Below are positions 54,007 to 62,281 of a stretch of DNA of 64,000 bases, one piece after another. The notes below the pieces were generated by a model. That model did not search any database. It was given only the letters and a program-made list of their open reading frames with translations, and was not told the origin of the DNA. The stretch's first letter is position 1, and each line of letters opens with the position of its first letter. A program made the translations under genes and the position numbers. The stretch comes from an uncultured Lachnospiraceae bacterium (GTDB taxonomy: Bacteria; Bacillota; Clostridia; Lachnospirales; Lachnospiraceae). The stretch spans positions 1 through 64,000 of the forward strand of contig CAJUEW010000018.1 of the NCBI GenBank assembly GCA_910585465.1, in the 5' to 3' direction.

Positions 54007-54097
54007 ATCCACATTCTCCTCATTCGGTAATTAGAAGTCTCTGTTTTCTGCAGGACGTTCCGTTTTCATGATAAAACTAAGATATCTTGTTTGTCAA

Positions 54098-55627
54098 TCA
54101 TTGTTTATGAAGCCCTGTATCATCCAGTTCATATACATCTGTGCACACCTCTTCCATGTATTTCCGGTCGTGGGACACACTGATAATAGCTCCGCAGTAA
54201 TTTCTTAACATTTCCCGAATCACCGGGGCAGACAGGGGCGAAAAATTCCGGGTAGGCTCATCCAGAACCAGCACATCACAGCGCTGTATGGACATTTTCA
54301 GAAGCAAAAGCTTTGCCTTTTGTCCTCCGGACAGCTCCCGGACGGGATGCTTCATCTCATCCGCCGTATACTTCATGCTTCCCAGATAAGTACAAATACG
54401 ATCCTGTTCCTCTTTATCTCCGACGGAAGCCAGAAATTCCACAGGTGTCTGCTCCGGAATCAGTAAATCCTCATAATTCTGGGGCATATAGCCAGCATGG
54501 AGATCCTTTCTTATAAGAAGCTCCTCCGCTATTTCTTTCAGCATTGTAGATTTTCCTGTGCCGTTCCTTCCGATAATACAGACCCTTCGGGGGCCTGTGA
54601 CCTCCAGACGGACGTTCCGGGACAATATACGATCTTTGACTGTCAATTCTTTTCTTTCATATTCCAGTACCCTTTTTCCGTTGGGCATTTGTGCCTGCTC
54701 TCCAAACCGGATGAAAACCGCATCCTCTGTCTCCGGAAACTCTGTCATCCTTTCAAATTCTTTCTCAAATCTTCTCTCCTGCGCCTTTACTGCACGCATT
54801 TTTTTCTTCAGGAGATAGCCTCCATGCGGATCCTGACGGCTGATGGTATTCTGCCGGTGCTCCACCTTCTGCTCAATCCTCCGGAAACGCTCCTGCTGTT
54901 TTGCATATTCCATCCGCTCATTTCTTGCAAGCTGTTCCTGCTTCCCAAGCGCCTTCATCCGTTCCTGCACATAATCCCTATAGCTGCTCCGAAGCACTGT
55001 TACTCTGGAAACCGTTTTTCTGCGAAGCTGCTCCATGTGAATAATCAGATTTGCCGTATTTTCCAGAAGAACCTCATCATGTGAAATATACAGTACCGGA
55101 ATCTGTGTTTCCTGAATCAGATGCTCCAGCCATTTCAATGTCGGTATGTCAATATCATTGGACGGTTCATCCAAAAGCAGAATATCGGGGTTCTCCAGAA
55201 GAAGACAGGCAAGCTGAAGCTTTACTTTCTCCCCTCCTGACAAGCTCCCCACCTTCTGTTCAGAATAATAAAGCTCCGGGGGAAATCCCATCTGCCCTGC
55301 CATGCGTGCAAGCTCTCCCGGTGAAATATCATAAAAGCCTGGGTTTTGGCAGCAGAATTCATAAATGGTCTGCTCTCTTTGTTCTCCGGAAAGCTCCTGC
55401 GGAAGATATCCGAGCTTTAATCCCTTCTTCTGAATGGTTCCTGTATATTCTGCATAACCTTCCACCATCCGGGCATCATAGATAAGCTTCAGCAATGTGG
55501 ATTTTCCATTCCCCTCCTCCCCTATCAATGCTGCCTTGTCTCCGGTATTCAGGGACAGGAAAAAATTCTTTACTATCTCCCTCAGATCTTTTTTATGTGT
55601 AATTGTTAAATTCTGTATCTGTAACAA
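54098..55627 (-). CDS. ABC-F family ATPase, possible antibiotic-resistance type
   Basis: Soluble protein with two ABC domains and no membrane part. ABC-F members act on the ribosome, and one branch protects it from antibiotics. From the TTG at 55625-55627, eight bases after AAAGGAG, it has 509 residues. NBD1 has GEEGNGKST, LSGGEKVKL and DEPSNDID. A long, basic linker (about 215-310) with many Arg, Lys and Gln residues follows. NBD2 has GRNGTGKST, LSGGQKAKL and the unusual DEPTRNFSPLS. An attenuator-like leader of about 270 bases precedes it, typical of drug-inducible ABC-F genes. The drug is unknown. Confidence 0.87.
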   Translation of the reverse strand: MLQIQNLTITHKKDLREIVKNFFLSLNTGDKAALIGEEGNGKSTLLKLIYDARMVEGYAEYTGTIQKKGLKLGYLPQELSGEQREQTIYEFCCQNPGFYDISPGELARMAGQMGFPPELYYSEQKVGSLSGGEKVKLQLACLLLENPDILLLDEPSNDIDIPTLKWLEHLIQETQIPVLYISHDEVLLENTANLIIHMEQLRRKTVSRVTVLRSSYRDYVQERMKALGKQEQLARNERMEYAKQQERFRRIEQKVEHRQNTISRQDPHGGYLLKKKMRAVKAQERRFEKEFERMTEFPETEDAVFIRFGEQAQMPNGKRVLEYERKELTVKDRILSRNVRLEVTGPRRVCIIGRNGTGKSTMLKEIAEELLIRKDLHAGYMPQNYEDLLIPEQTPVEFLASVGDKEEQDRICTYLGSMKYTADEMKHPVRELSGGQKAKLLLLKMSIQRCDVLVLDEPTRNFSPLSAPVIREMLRNYCGAIISVSHDRKYMEEVCTDVYELDDTGLHKQ

Positions 55628-55644
55628 TCCATCAACTCCTTTAC

Positions 55645-55693
55645 AAAACAAATGTGGCCTGCTTCCGTGCTCCCGCACCGGTAACAGACCACA
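55645..55693 (-). terminator. Leader terminator directly before the ABC-F gene
   Basis: Minus strand: TGTGGTCTG pairs with CAGGCCACA (55653-55693), with an inner stem GTGC/GCAC, followed by TTTGTTTTG. Its T-tract ends just before the AAAGGAG ribosome binding site, the classic position for a transcription attenuator. Confidence 0.85.
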
Positions 55694-55782
55694 CGTCAAA
55701 AGACCTGCCCTGTTTTCAGAACAAACTACTCAGAAAACAACGCAGATAAGGACGAATCACCTGTCATCCGGCAACAGAAACC

Positions 55783-55898
55783 AGGCTGTCCATGAACAGC
55801 CTTACAAAGCATTCCTGTTAACGCGAAATCCAGATTATCTCCTCATCTTTTCACCCTTTTCTTATAAAATTTACAGCCATACGCCGACGACGGCTGTA
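55783..55898 (-). promoter_or_regulatory. ABC-F leader with mutually exclusive stems
   Basis: Stem 1 pairs TACAGCC (55892-55898) with GGCTGTA (55872-55878). Stem 2 pairs AGGCTGT (55796-55802) with ACAGCCT (55783-55789). The arms are interchangeable: the first ACAGCC can pair with the second GGCTGT, and the reverse. A three-codon ORF lies between them. This could form a ribosome-controlled switch. Only hand base-pairing was done. Confidence 0.55.
55835..55846 (-). CDS. Possible leader peptide (Met-Arg-Arg)
   Basis: Minus strand: ATG AGG AGA TAA with AAGGG seven bases upstream, inside the ABC-F leader. Very short ORFs whose stalling triggers expression are known ahead of ABC-F and Erm genes. 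The spacing of the ribosome binding site is good, but a three-codon ORF can occur by chance. Confidence 0.4.
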   Translation of the reverse strand: MRR

Positions 55899-55906
55899 TC
55901 TTTTTT

Positions 55907-55935
55907 ACTATAGCATCTTCTCCGCAGGAAAGCAA
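55907..55935 (-). promoter_or_regulatory. Promoter of the ABC-F leader
   Basis: Minus strand: -35 TTGCTT at 55930-55935, a 17-base spacer, and -10 TATAGT at 55907-55912 with an upstream TGC (extended -10). It gives a leader of about 270 bases before the TTG start. Confidence 0.8.
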
Positions 55936-56018
55936 TCCCTTAAGCGGCAGATTCTAAAACAATCCTCACACTGTCAGATTGAACGAAGAGAAAGGAGAAG
56001 GAGTACTGCAGAAACATA

Positions 56019-56762
56019 TCAGAAAATCCCCGCTGCAATTTTCTCTGCCAGAAAGTTCTGATAATCCTCTTCCCCCAGCTTTCCGCACTCTTCGCTGTTG
56101 GACATATAACCAAGCTCCACAAGAACCGCAGGCATATCTGTTTTCCGGAGCACCCGGTAATTTGCGCTCTTTATCCCGCGGTTCTCCACAGCTTCTTTCC
56201 GGAACTCTTCTAAAATGCGCTCTGCCAGCTCCTCACTGTCCGCGCTTCCCTCCCGGTAATAGCATTCCAGCCCTCTGATCCCTGCATCCTTCTCATAATA
56301 GTTGCAATGGATACTGACAAAAATATCCGCCTTCTCTTTATTCGCAAGCTTTGCCCGATCCTCAAGATCTATTTTCACATCCTCATCTCTGGTCAGAATA
56401 ACAGCCGCCCCTCTTTTTTCCAGCTTCTCTGCCAGCTTTTTCACCACGGAAAGATTAATGTCCTTTTCCAGAACATCTCCGGCGCAGGTTCCCTGATCCA
56501 CTCCCCCATGTCCTGCATCCAGCACAATTAATAAGGTATCCGGAGCCCTTTGCGTTTCCCCTGTTGTTTTTGCCCCGAAAAACGCCTCTTCTTGTCCGCC
56601 CTTCAGACTGTTCCAGAGAGCAAGGCTTCCTTTTACCGCCAGCACCGGTACAATAATGAACACGGTCAGTACAAAAATCCGCACTGTCCATGCCAGAATC
56701 CTCCGCTTTATCCGTTTCCATTTTTTTCTTCTGCTTCTTTTCCTCTTTCGTACTGCTGCCAT
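56019..56762 (-). CDS. N-acetylmuramoyl-L-alanine amidase, CwlD-like
   Basis: Cuts the amide bond between N-acetylmuramic acid and the peptide in cell wall. The 247 residues begin with a strongly basic stretch and a membrane helix at about 23-45, so the enzyme is anchored with its catalytic domain outside. The Amidase_3 domain shows LDAGHGG (zinc His), a later Glu in the ECYYREGS region, and SIHCNYY (zinc His), with VELGYMSN near the end. CwlD of sporulation is a close type, but spore-specific use cannot be shown here. Confidence 0.9.
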   Translation of the reverse strand: MAAVRKRKRSRRKKWKRIKRRILAWTVRIFVLTVFIIVPVLAVKGSLALWNSLKGGQEEAFFGAKTTGETQRAPDTLLIVLDAGHGGVDQGTCAGDVLEKDINLSVVKKLAEKLEKRGAAVILTRDEDVKIDLEDRAKLANKEKADIFVSIHCNYYEKDAGIRGLECYYREGSADSEELAERILEEFRKEAVENRGIKSANYRVLRKTDMPAVLVELGYMSNSEECGKLGEEDYQNFLAEKIAAGIF

Positions 56763-57013
56763 TCTGTCTTTGTATTATCCCCTGTGTCTGATATGTATGC
56801 TTTCTTTAAAATATAGGATTATTGTACACCGAAAGGGACTTTTGTATTTCTTAAATTTTATTAAGATTATATATGCAGACTTTTTACCGGAACACAAACG
56901 CTTCTCAAAGCCCCGGAGGAACCCCCAGACAGCCATGTACCAATCATATTTTTTTCGTTCTCTGTAACGAATGCTGATAAAATGAGATATAAAGGACAGG
57001 AGGTGATGGCAGC

Positions 57014-57541
57014 GTGAAAAATACACATACCGAAAAGACAGATATGGACGCTGTCTACCGCAGCTATGAAAGGCTGGTCTATCAGTTTCTGTATGTCCGC
57101 ACCCATGACGCGGAATGGTCACAGGAGCTGATGCAGGAAACTTTTCTCAGAGCTGTCACATCCATTTCCCGTTATGACGGTTCCTGTAAGTTATCTGTAT
57201 GGCTCTGCCAGATAGCCAAGCATGTACTTTGGCAGGAGCTGAGGAAAAAAAATCGTACCATAACCGTAGAACTGGATGAATCCATTCCTGACAGGGAAAG
57301 AACAGACGGAGAAGCCAGTGTGCTGCGGCAGGAAAACCGGATGGAGCTTTACCAGGCAATTCATCATCTGTCGGAACAGGAACGGGAGGTCGTGCTGTAC
57401 CGCATCACCGGAGAGCTTTCCTTCCGTGAAATCGGTTCAATTATGGGAAAAACCGAGAACTGGGCACGGACGGTCTTTTACCGCGCCAAACTGAAAATCA
57501 GAGAGGAGCTGAACGCGCATGAACGAAATTCACAACTGTGA
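57014..57541 (+). CDS. ECF-type RNA polymerase sigma factor
   Basis: A 175-residue group 4 sigma factor. Region 2 is at about 10-75 (YQFLYVRTHDAEWSQELMQETFLRA) and region 4 at about 115-165 (LSEQEREVVLYRITGELSFREIGSIMG). It has no other domains. The start is GTG at 57014 after AGGAGGTGATG. It overlaps the anti-sigma gene by 23 bases, so the pair is translationally coupled. The target regulon is unknown. An inverted repeat TTCGTT...AACGAA lies upstream at 56954-56971. Confidence 0.93.
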   Translation: MKNTHTEKTDMDAVYRSYERLVYQFLYVRTHDAEWSQELMQETFLRAVTSISRYDGSCKLSVWLCQIAKHVLWQELRKKNRTITVELDESIPDRERTDGEASVLRQENRMELYQAIHHLSEQEREVVLYRITGELSFREIGSIMGKTENWARTVFYRAKLKIREELNAHERNSQL

Positions 57542-58445
57542 CATTATCCGGGATATGCTTCCGGGATATACGGACCATATACTGAGCGACGCCGGAATGG
57601 CCGCCGTCGAAAAGCATCTGGAGGACTGCCAGGACTGCCGCCATATTTACGAAGAGATGAAAGAAAAACTGGAGACAGAGCTTTTCCCCGAGGAAAGCCT
57701 CGCCCTGGACGGCTTCCGGAAGCTTCGGAGACATTCCCGCAGGCTTAAGCTGGCTGCCGGAGCCGCTTTTACACTTTTATTGTTTCTCTCCGGAGGCATG
57801 TTTATCTCCGTGTTCCTTATCGGAAGACCTGCAGCCACTACAATGTTAGATACCATCTCCTGCTCCTACGATGCATCAACCGGCAGTGTAACGGTCAACG
57901 GACATGCGGACAATCTGAACATCAGCCGGATCAAGTGGGAAACGGACAGCGAAGATGACAGCATTGTCAACCTTCTGGTCTACGAGACGGAGGAATTGCC
58001 GTTTCTAAGTCCCAGGCATGATTTTACCGTCACAATTCCGGATATGAAGGGACGCGATCTCTATCTGGCCTGCCCGGATTACGACCGTTTTAGCATTTAT
58101 AGCTGGAACAGCGACCATTATGAAACAGTTGAGCAGCTTAAAGATGAGATTTACCGCCGGATTCCGGCTCTGGACAAAGAACGGGATATTCTTCACTACA
58201 TCAATGGAATTAATACTGTGAACGGGACAGAAGGTCTTACCTTCCTGCTTGACTATCTTCTGGGGGAGGATGCCTCCTACTGGTTCTGGAACAACCAGCT
58301 TACGACAGATGGCGAGCTGGAGCCAGCCGAATTTGACATCTGGATCTCTCTGGAGGAGCCGTACCAGATCATGATCTTTGACTACCGGACCGGAGAGTGG
58401 ACAGAGGATTATTCTATCGTAGAAAAGCAGCGGCCCTCCCGGTAA
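57519..58445 (+). CDS. Zinc-finger anti-sigma factor, membrane-bound
   Basis: 308 residues. The N-terminal anti-sigma zinc domain has H33-x3-C37-x2-C40 (HLEDCQDC) with an earlier Cys7. One membrane helix lies at about 78-102. The remaining 200 residues form an extracellular domain, acidic and with many Tyr and Trp, that resembles nothing I know and presumably senses the signal. It would hold the ECF sigma factor inactive until then. The ATG follows AGAGGAGCTG. Confidence 0.9.
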   Translation: MNEIHNCDIIRDMLPGYTDHILSDAGMAAVEKHLEDCQDCRHIYEEMKEKLETELFPEESLALDGFRKLRRHSRRLKLAAGAAFTLLLFLSGGMFISVFLIGRPAATTMLDTISCSYDASTGSVTVNGHADNLNISRIKWETDSEDDSIVNLLVYETEELPFLSPRHDFTVTIPDMKGRDLYLACPDYDRFSIYSWNSDHYETVEQLKDEIYRRIPALDKERDILHYINGINTVNGTEGLTFLLDYLLGEDASYWFWNNQLTTDGELEPAEFDIWISLEEPYQIMIFDYRTGEWTEDYSIVEKQRPSR

Positions 58446-58512
58446 GCCGTATGCCGGAAGAATCATCGGCTCCCCGGCAGCATCTGCCATTCCGGCCCTC
58501 CTTTCGCCCATT

Positions 58513-58839
58513 CTACTCTTTCTTTCTCTTTTTGGGCCTGGGGGCCGGAAGCTCCCTGCAGGTGGCTGCCGCCAGTCTGCCCAAAAGCTCTCTGTTGTCA
58601 ACCTCTTCTACAAGGAAATAAGGTTTCGCCCCATCATAGGGAGGCGCTTCCTTTAGTTCCGGGCAGACCGCCCGCCCTGCGTCCGTAATCTTTAGAAACA
58701 GCTGTGTCCCGCAGATCACCCCAAAGAACTTTCCGTCACAGTAAATACCATATTCCCCGAACATCTTTCGATAGGTGATCGTTCCGGCATCCCTCATCTG
58801 CTCCGCGGCATATTTTACAAATTCCAAATCAGAAGCCAT
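58513..58839 (-). CDS. TfoX N-terminal domain protein
   Basis: A 108-residue protein of the TfoX-N family (YjbR-like fold) with the typical TITYRKMFGEYGIYCDGKFF. Full TfoX controls competence in some Gram-negatives. Single-domain versions in Firmicutes have no known role. The Lys/Arg-rich tail may contact nucleic acid. The ATG at 58837-58839 follows AAAGGAG; longer in-frame starts overlap the DUF3786 gene. It is third in a run with the GyrI-like and DUF3786 genes. Confidence 0.88.
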   Translation of the reverse strand: MASDLEFVKYAAEQMRDAGTITYRKMFGEYGIYCDGKFFGVICGTQLFLKITDAGRAVCPELKEAPPYDGAKPYFLVEEVDNRELLGRLAAATCRELPAPRPKKRKKE

Positions 58840-58895
58840 AATTTCTCCTTTCTGTTTCCTAAACAAACCTCTCTGATCTCTATCCCGCACTGTCC

Positions 58896-59540
58896 CTATT
58901 CCAGCCGCTCCAAAAGATCTGAAATCATACATCCCACCGTCTCATAATGCACAAAATCCGTCACACACTGATCTGCCAGAAGCTGTGCCTGAGCCGGAAA
59001 ATCCTCGTCCGCATCCCAGAACGCCAGTCTGAGATGCACCCGGGGAAATGCCTCGAATTCATAGGAGATATCTCCTATGAATTGGATCTTTGTCCCGCCT
59101 GCTTTTCTGCATGCAGCTTCCAGCTCTTCCAGTCTGCCTGAATATTCTTTGGCAAAAGGTGTAAGCAGCGGATCAGCTGCTGACGGATTTCGTGACACCA
59201 CGCCGTCAATCGTATGGCTCGGCACCCATTTTCCGGAAATGACCGGCAAATCCTTTGTATAATAAAGCAGATGGTATACAGACATGGCTTCATTAAAATA
59301 AAGCTCTGATGTCCACTCTCCGGCATCCTGCTTTTCCAGAATCCCGTCTGCCAGCCTTAACCGGTACGGAGTGCTGAAATATGTCAGATAAAGGTAATTA
59401 TCATCCGTCTTCAGATGCAGAATCCGTGCGATACGTTCAGGATTATATCCGGAAAACTCTTCCTGCCACTGTCTGCACACTACCTCATAATTGGAAAAAA
59501 GTACGCCTCTGCTCTGAAAGGCATGATAATTTACACTCAT
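58896..59540 (-). CDS. DUF3786 family protein
   Basis: A 214-residue soluble protein that resembles DUF3786, found in anaerobes and of unknown function. Recognisable pieces are the early ARILHLKTDDNYLYLTYF, LLYYTKDLPVISGKWVP near the middle, and GDISYEFEAFPRVHLRLAFWDADEDFPAQ near the end. No catalytic motif stands out. It begins 18 bases after the GyrI-like gene and is followed by the TfoX-N gene, so the three may be co-transcribed. Confidence 0.78.
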   Translation of the reverse strand: MSVNYHAFQSRGVLFSNYEVVCRQWQEEFSGYNPERIARILHLKTDDNYLYLTYFSTPYRLRLADGILEKQDAGEWTSELYFNEAMSVYHLLYYTKDLPVISGKWVPSHTIDGVVSRNPSAADPLLTPFAKEYSGRLEELEAACRKAGGTKIQFIGDISYEFEAFPRVHLRLAFWDADEDFPAQAQLLADQCVTDFVHYETVGCMISDLLERLE

Positions 59541-59558
59541 ACAATTCCTTTCCGATAA

Positions 59559-60017
59559 CTAATCCCGGAGGCCGATATAGATATGAATCTCTGTCTCCTC
59601 CATATTATCATCCTGATATTCCTCAAAATCACACGCATAAGAACGGGACAGCTCCATCTTCCGGAATTTGGACCAAAAATCTGCCACTGCCTGATGCATA
59701 TCTCCCTTTACCACGAATTTTGCGTAACGCCCTGCCGGAATTGTGAATACATCGGTTCCTTCCGGCAGATTCTCTGCCTTCTCCACCTCGCATACTGCCC
59801 CAGCCGTATAATCGCCTTCTGCATCTGATGCATAATCTGTATAAATTCCCAGAGCCTTTTCGTTGACCTTATGTTCAATAGCCGGATAGATTCCCCCGTA
59901 AAAAAGCTTCTGCCATAACCCTCCGATCACCTCGCTCATATCCGGCGCATTGTTATTGGTTCTGGCAGACACACCTACCGCCTTCTTCTCCTGCAATGTT
60001 ACAATTTCATATGTCAT
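59559..60017 (-). CDS. GyrI-like small-molecule-binding domain protein
   Basis: A 152-residue stand-alone GyrI/AraC effector-binding domain: the opening YEIVTLQEKKAVGVSARTNN and the later VFTIPAGRYAKFVVKGDMHQAVADFW are typical. Such domains bind drugs or other small molecules; some are hydrolases. There is no DNA-binding domain. The ATG follows AGAGAGGAATCAGAG. First of a run with DUF3786 and TfoX-N. Confidence 0.85.
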   Translation of the reverse strand: MTYEIVTLQEKKAVGVSARTNNNAPDMSEVIGGLWQKLFYGGIYPAIEHKVNEKALGIYTDYASDAEGDYTAGAVCEVEKAENLPEGTDVFTIPAGRYAKFVVKGDMHQAVADFWSKFRKMELSRSYACDFEEYQDDNMEETEIHIYIGLRD

Positions 60018-60098
60018 CTCTGATTCCTCTCTTTTCTTTTCCGGATATCAAAAGTATATCAGAGTAAACACGACACCATCCTGTCACGTTCAAAACAG

Positions 60099-60368
60099 CT
60101 ACCATTTTTCCTTAAAGCTGTTCTCCTCTTTCAGCTCCTGCTTTTCTTCTTTCATTTCCTCAATGCGGATAAAACGCTGTCTGTGAAGATACAAAAGCAA
60201 GTCGTCTATCACCTCCGGTTCTCCCTGCACCTCCATCTCCACGCTCCCATCATAACAGTTGCGGACCCACCCTGTCAGTCCCAAAAACCTTGCTTTATAG
60301 GTTGCATGATAGCGAAAGCCCACCCCCTGGACTCTTCCGTAAAACCGGATATGTTTTCTTATTATCAT
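60099..60368 (-). CDS. acyP: Acylphosphatase
   Basis: Hydrolyses acyl phosphates in the cytosol. It has 89 residues, the usual length. Catalytic Arg19 lies in GRVQGVGFR and Asn37 in GWVRNCYDGSVE. The C-terminal 20 residues are charged (Lys/Glu-rich), an extra tail beyond the core fold. It overlaps the WYL regulator gene by 4 bases and is co-transcribed with it. Confidence 0.96.
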   Translation of the reverse strand: MIIRKHIRFYGRVQGVGFRYHATYKARFLGLTGWVRNCYDGSVEMEVQGEPEVIDDLLLYLHRQRFIRIEEMKEEKQELKEENSFKEKW

Positions 60369-61285
60369 CCTGTCTGTCCCCCTGTGTATATTTTTTTGAT
60401 TGCTTTTATCAATTCCGCAAACTCCTGGCGAAGCTCCGGCGGCTCTAACAACTCGGCCTGATCTCCAAAGCTCAGCACCCAGCCAAACAGGCTGTCTCTG
60501 TCTTCAAATCCCCGGGAAAACAAAAGACTCCCATCCTTCTGCTCCTCAAAGCTGTCCGGTCCGTATTCCTCCACCAGACGCCATTTCATCCCTGAATCCA
60601 GGCGAACCTTCGCATCAATTCCAATCGAAAATATCTTCTTTGCAGATAAATCCGGAACCGGAGCCGCGGACGGCACAAATTTTTCCCGGGTGGACAAAAG
60701 CTCTGTCATCCGGTTCAGCTTAAACAGACGATAATCCTCCCGCATACAGCACCAGCCCCATACATACCATGAGGTCCAGTGAAATACCAGATAATAAGGC
60801 TCTATCGTCCGCCTGCTCTCCTCCCTGGGAGAGAAATACAGGAAAGTAATCCTTTCCCTGAGCTCAATGGCAGACTGAATCAATTCTATCTTCGGCGCCA
60901 GAGAGGATTTGTACCAGGAGGATAAATCTATCAAAATATGATTTCCGGAGGTCAGAATATCAGAATTCCCCACTGCCAGCTTTTCCATCAGCTGCTGATA
61001 ACGGCTGCTCCCGCTTACGCTGTCCAGACTCCGAAGCCCTGCCAAAATGGCCTGCATATCCCGGGAGGTCAGCAGCGTCCGCTCCATCCGGTAGCCATCC
61101 ATAATGGAAATTCCTCCATTTTTTCCCTGTGTTGTCGCAATAGGTATTCCCGCCTTGCAGAGTGCCTCTATATCCCGGTTAATGGTTCTTCTGGACACCT
61201 CGAACTTTTCCGAAAGATAAGGGGCTGTAACCTGATCCTGCTGAAGCAGTACGGACAGGATTCCTATTAAACGGTCAATCTTCAT
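60365..61285 (-). CDS. WYL-domain transcriptional regulator (YafY type)
   Basis: A 306-residue DeoR-like regulator: the N-terminal winged helix (about 1-60, LIGILSVLLQQDQVTAPYLS and SRRTINRDIEAL) is followed by a WYL domain (about 140-220) with WTSWYVWGWCCMREDYRLFKL and a C-terminal extension. WYL domains bind nucleic acid or small ligands and often control DNA damage or defence genes. No such target is adjacent; acyP overlaps its end by 4 bases. The ATG follows AAAGGGG. Confidence 0.9.
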   Translation of the reverse strand: MKIDRLIGILSVLLQQDQVTAPYLSEKFEVSRRTINRDIEALCKAGIPIATTQGKNGGISIMDGYRMERTLLTSRDMQAILAGLRSLDSVSGSSRYQQLMEKLAVGNSDILTSGNHILIDLSSWYKSSLAPKIELIQSAIELRERITFLYFSPREESRRTIEPYYLVFHWTSWYVWGWCCMREDYRLFKLNRMTELLSTREKFVPSAAPVPDLSAKKIFSIGIDAKVRLDSGMKWRLVEEYGPDSFEEQKDGSLLFSRGFEDRDSLFGWVLSFGDQAELLEPPELRQEFAELIKAIKKIYTGGQTG

Positions 61286-61367
61286 TCCATGACCCCTTTC
61301 TGGTTATTGAAGAAAAACATATTTCCATACAGAAAACCCTTCCTCAAATCTGATCCCGGATACAAAT

Positions 61368-62066
61368 TCACTCTCCTGTTTCACCCAGCTTATACCCAAT
61401 TCCCCAAACGGTCTGAATATACACCGGCTTTCTGGGATCATCCTCCACTTTCGCCCGCAGACGGCTGATATGGACATTCACTGCATTTTCGTCTCCCAGA
61501 TAAGCATCCTTCCATACCTGATTGTAAATCTGCTCTTTTGTATATACTTTCTTCGGATGCTTTAAAAGCAGCTTCAATATCTCGTATTCTCTTGCGGTCA
61601 AATCCAGCAGCATTCCATTCTTTGCGACTGTATAGGCCTCTGTATCCATCACCAGTTCCCCGCATATCAGCTTTTTTGTCTCTTCTGGAGCCGATGCCTG
61701 TGCATATTTGGTATTTCTGCGGATATTTGCACGAATCCGCGCCGCCACCTCGGTCAAGGAAAAAGGCTTTGTAATATAATCATCTGCCCCAAGCCCCAGC
61801 CCAATGGTTTTGTCTGTATCCGTATCCTTTGCCGTTATGATGATAATTGGCACCGTACTGGTCTGCCGGATATATTTCATCACATCCAGACCGCTTTTCT
61901 CAGGAATCATCAGATCCAGAAGCACACAGTCAAACCTGTTCTCCCGAAACCGGCTACAGCCCTCCTGTCCGTCATATGCGGATACCAGACTGAAACCCTC
62001 AGCAGCCAGATAATTGCCGAGCATCTCGCTTATCTCTTTATCATCCTCTATTAAAAGAAGTCTCAT
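61368..62066 (-). CDS. OmpR-family response regulator
   Basis: A 232-residue DNA-binding response regulator. The receiver has acidic D8-D9, phosphoacceptor D51 (in LLDLMIPEKSG), T78 and K100. The winged-helix output domain is at about 135-230 with LTAREYEILKLLLKH and SRLRAKVEDDPRKP. The ATG at 62064-62066 gives the standard N-terminus. No histidine kinase lies on either side: a WYL regulator follows by about 80 bases, and an ABC transporter precedes. Its partner must be elsewhere or lost. Confidence 0.93.
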   Translation of the reverse strand: MRLLLIEDDKEISEMLGNYLAAEGFSLVSAYDGQEGCSRFRENRFDCVLLDLMIPEKSGLDVMKYIRQTSTVPIIIITAKDTDTDKTIGLGLGADDYITKPFSLTEVAARIRANIRRNTKYAQASAPEETKKLICGELVMDTEAYTVAKNGMLLDLTAREYEILKLLLKHPKKVYTKEQIYNQVWKDAYLGDENAVNVHISRLRAKVEDDPRKPVYIQTVWGIGYKLGETGE

Positions 62067-62281
62067 TCCCCCGACCCCCTCTGTCCTCATCCTTTTCACA
62101 AACCGCTTTCTTTTGTCCCATGCCGGGGCCAAAAACGAACCGGACCACAGACTGCAATTTTCTAAATTATACTTTACTTTTTAATCTCTATCAATGCATC
62201 AGCCAAAAATACTGCAAATGTTTTTGAGAAGGGGTGTCGGGAAATAGACAGCCCCTTGGGCATAAGTTGAAATATCCCCTT

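Noticed and set aside
62229..62257. Hairpin AAGGGGTGTC...GACAGCCCCTT between the ABC exporter and the response regulator
   Set aside because: Neither strand has a T-run after it, and the stem has a bulge, so I cannot call it a terminator.
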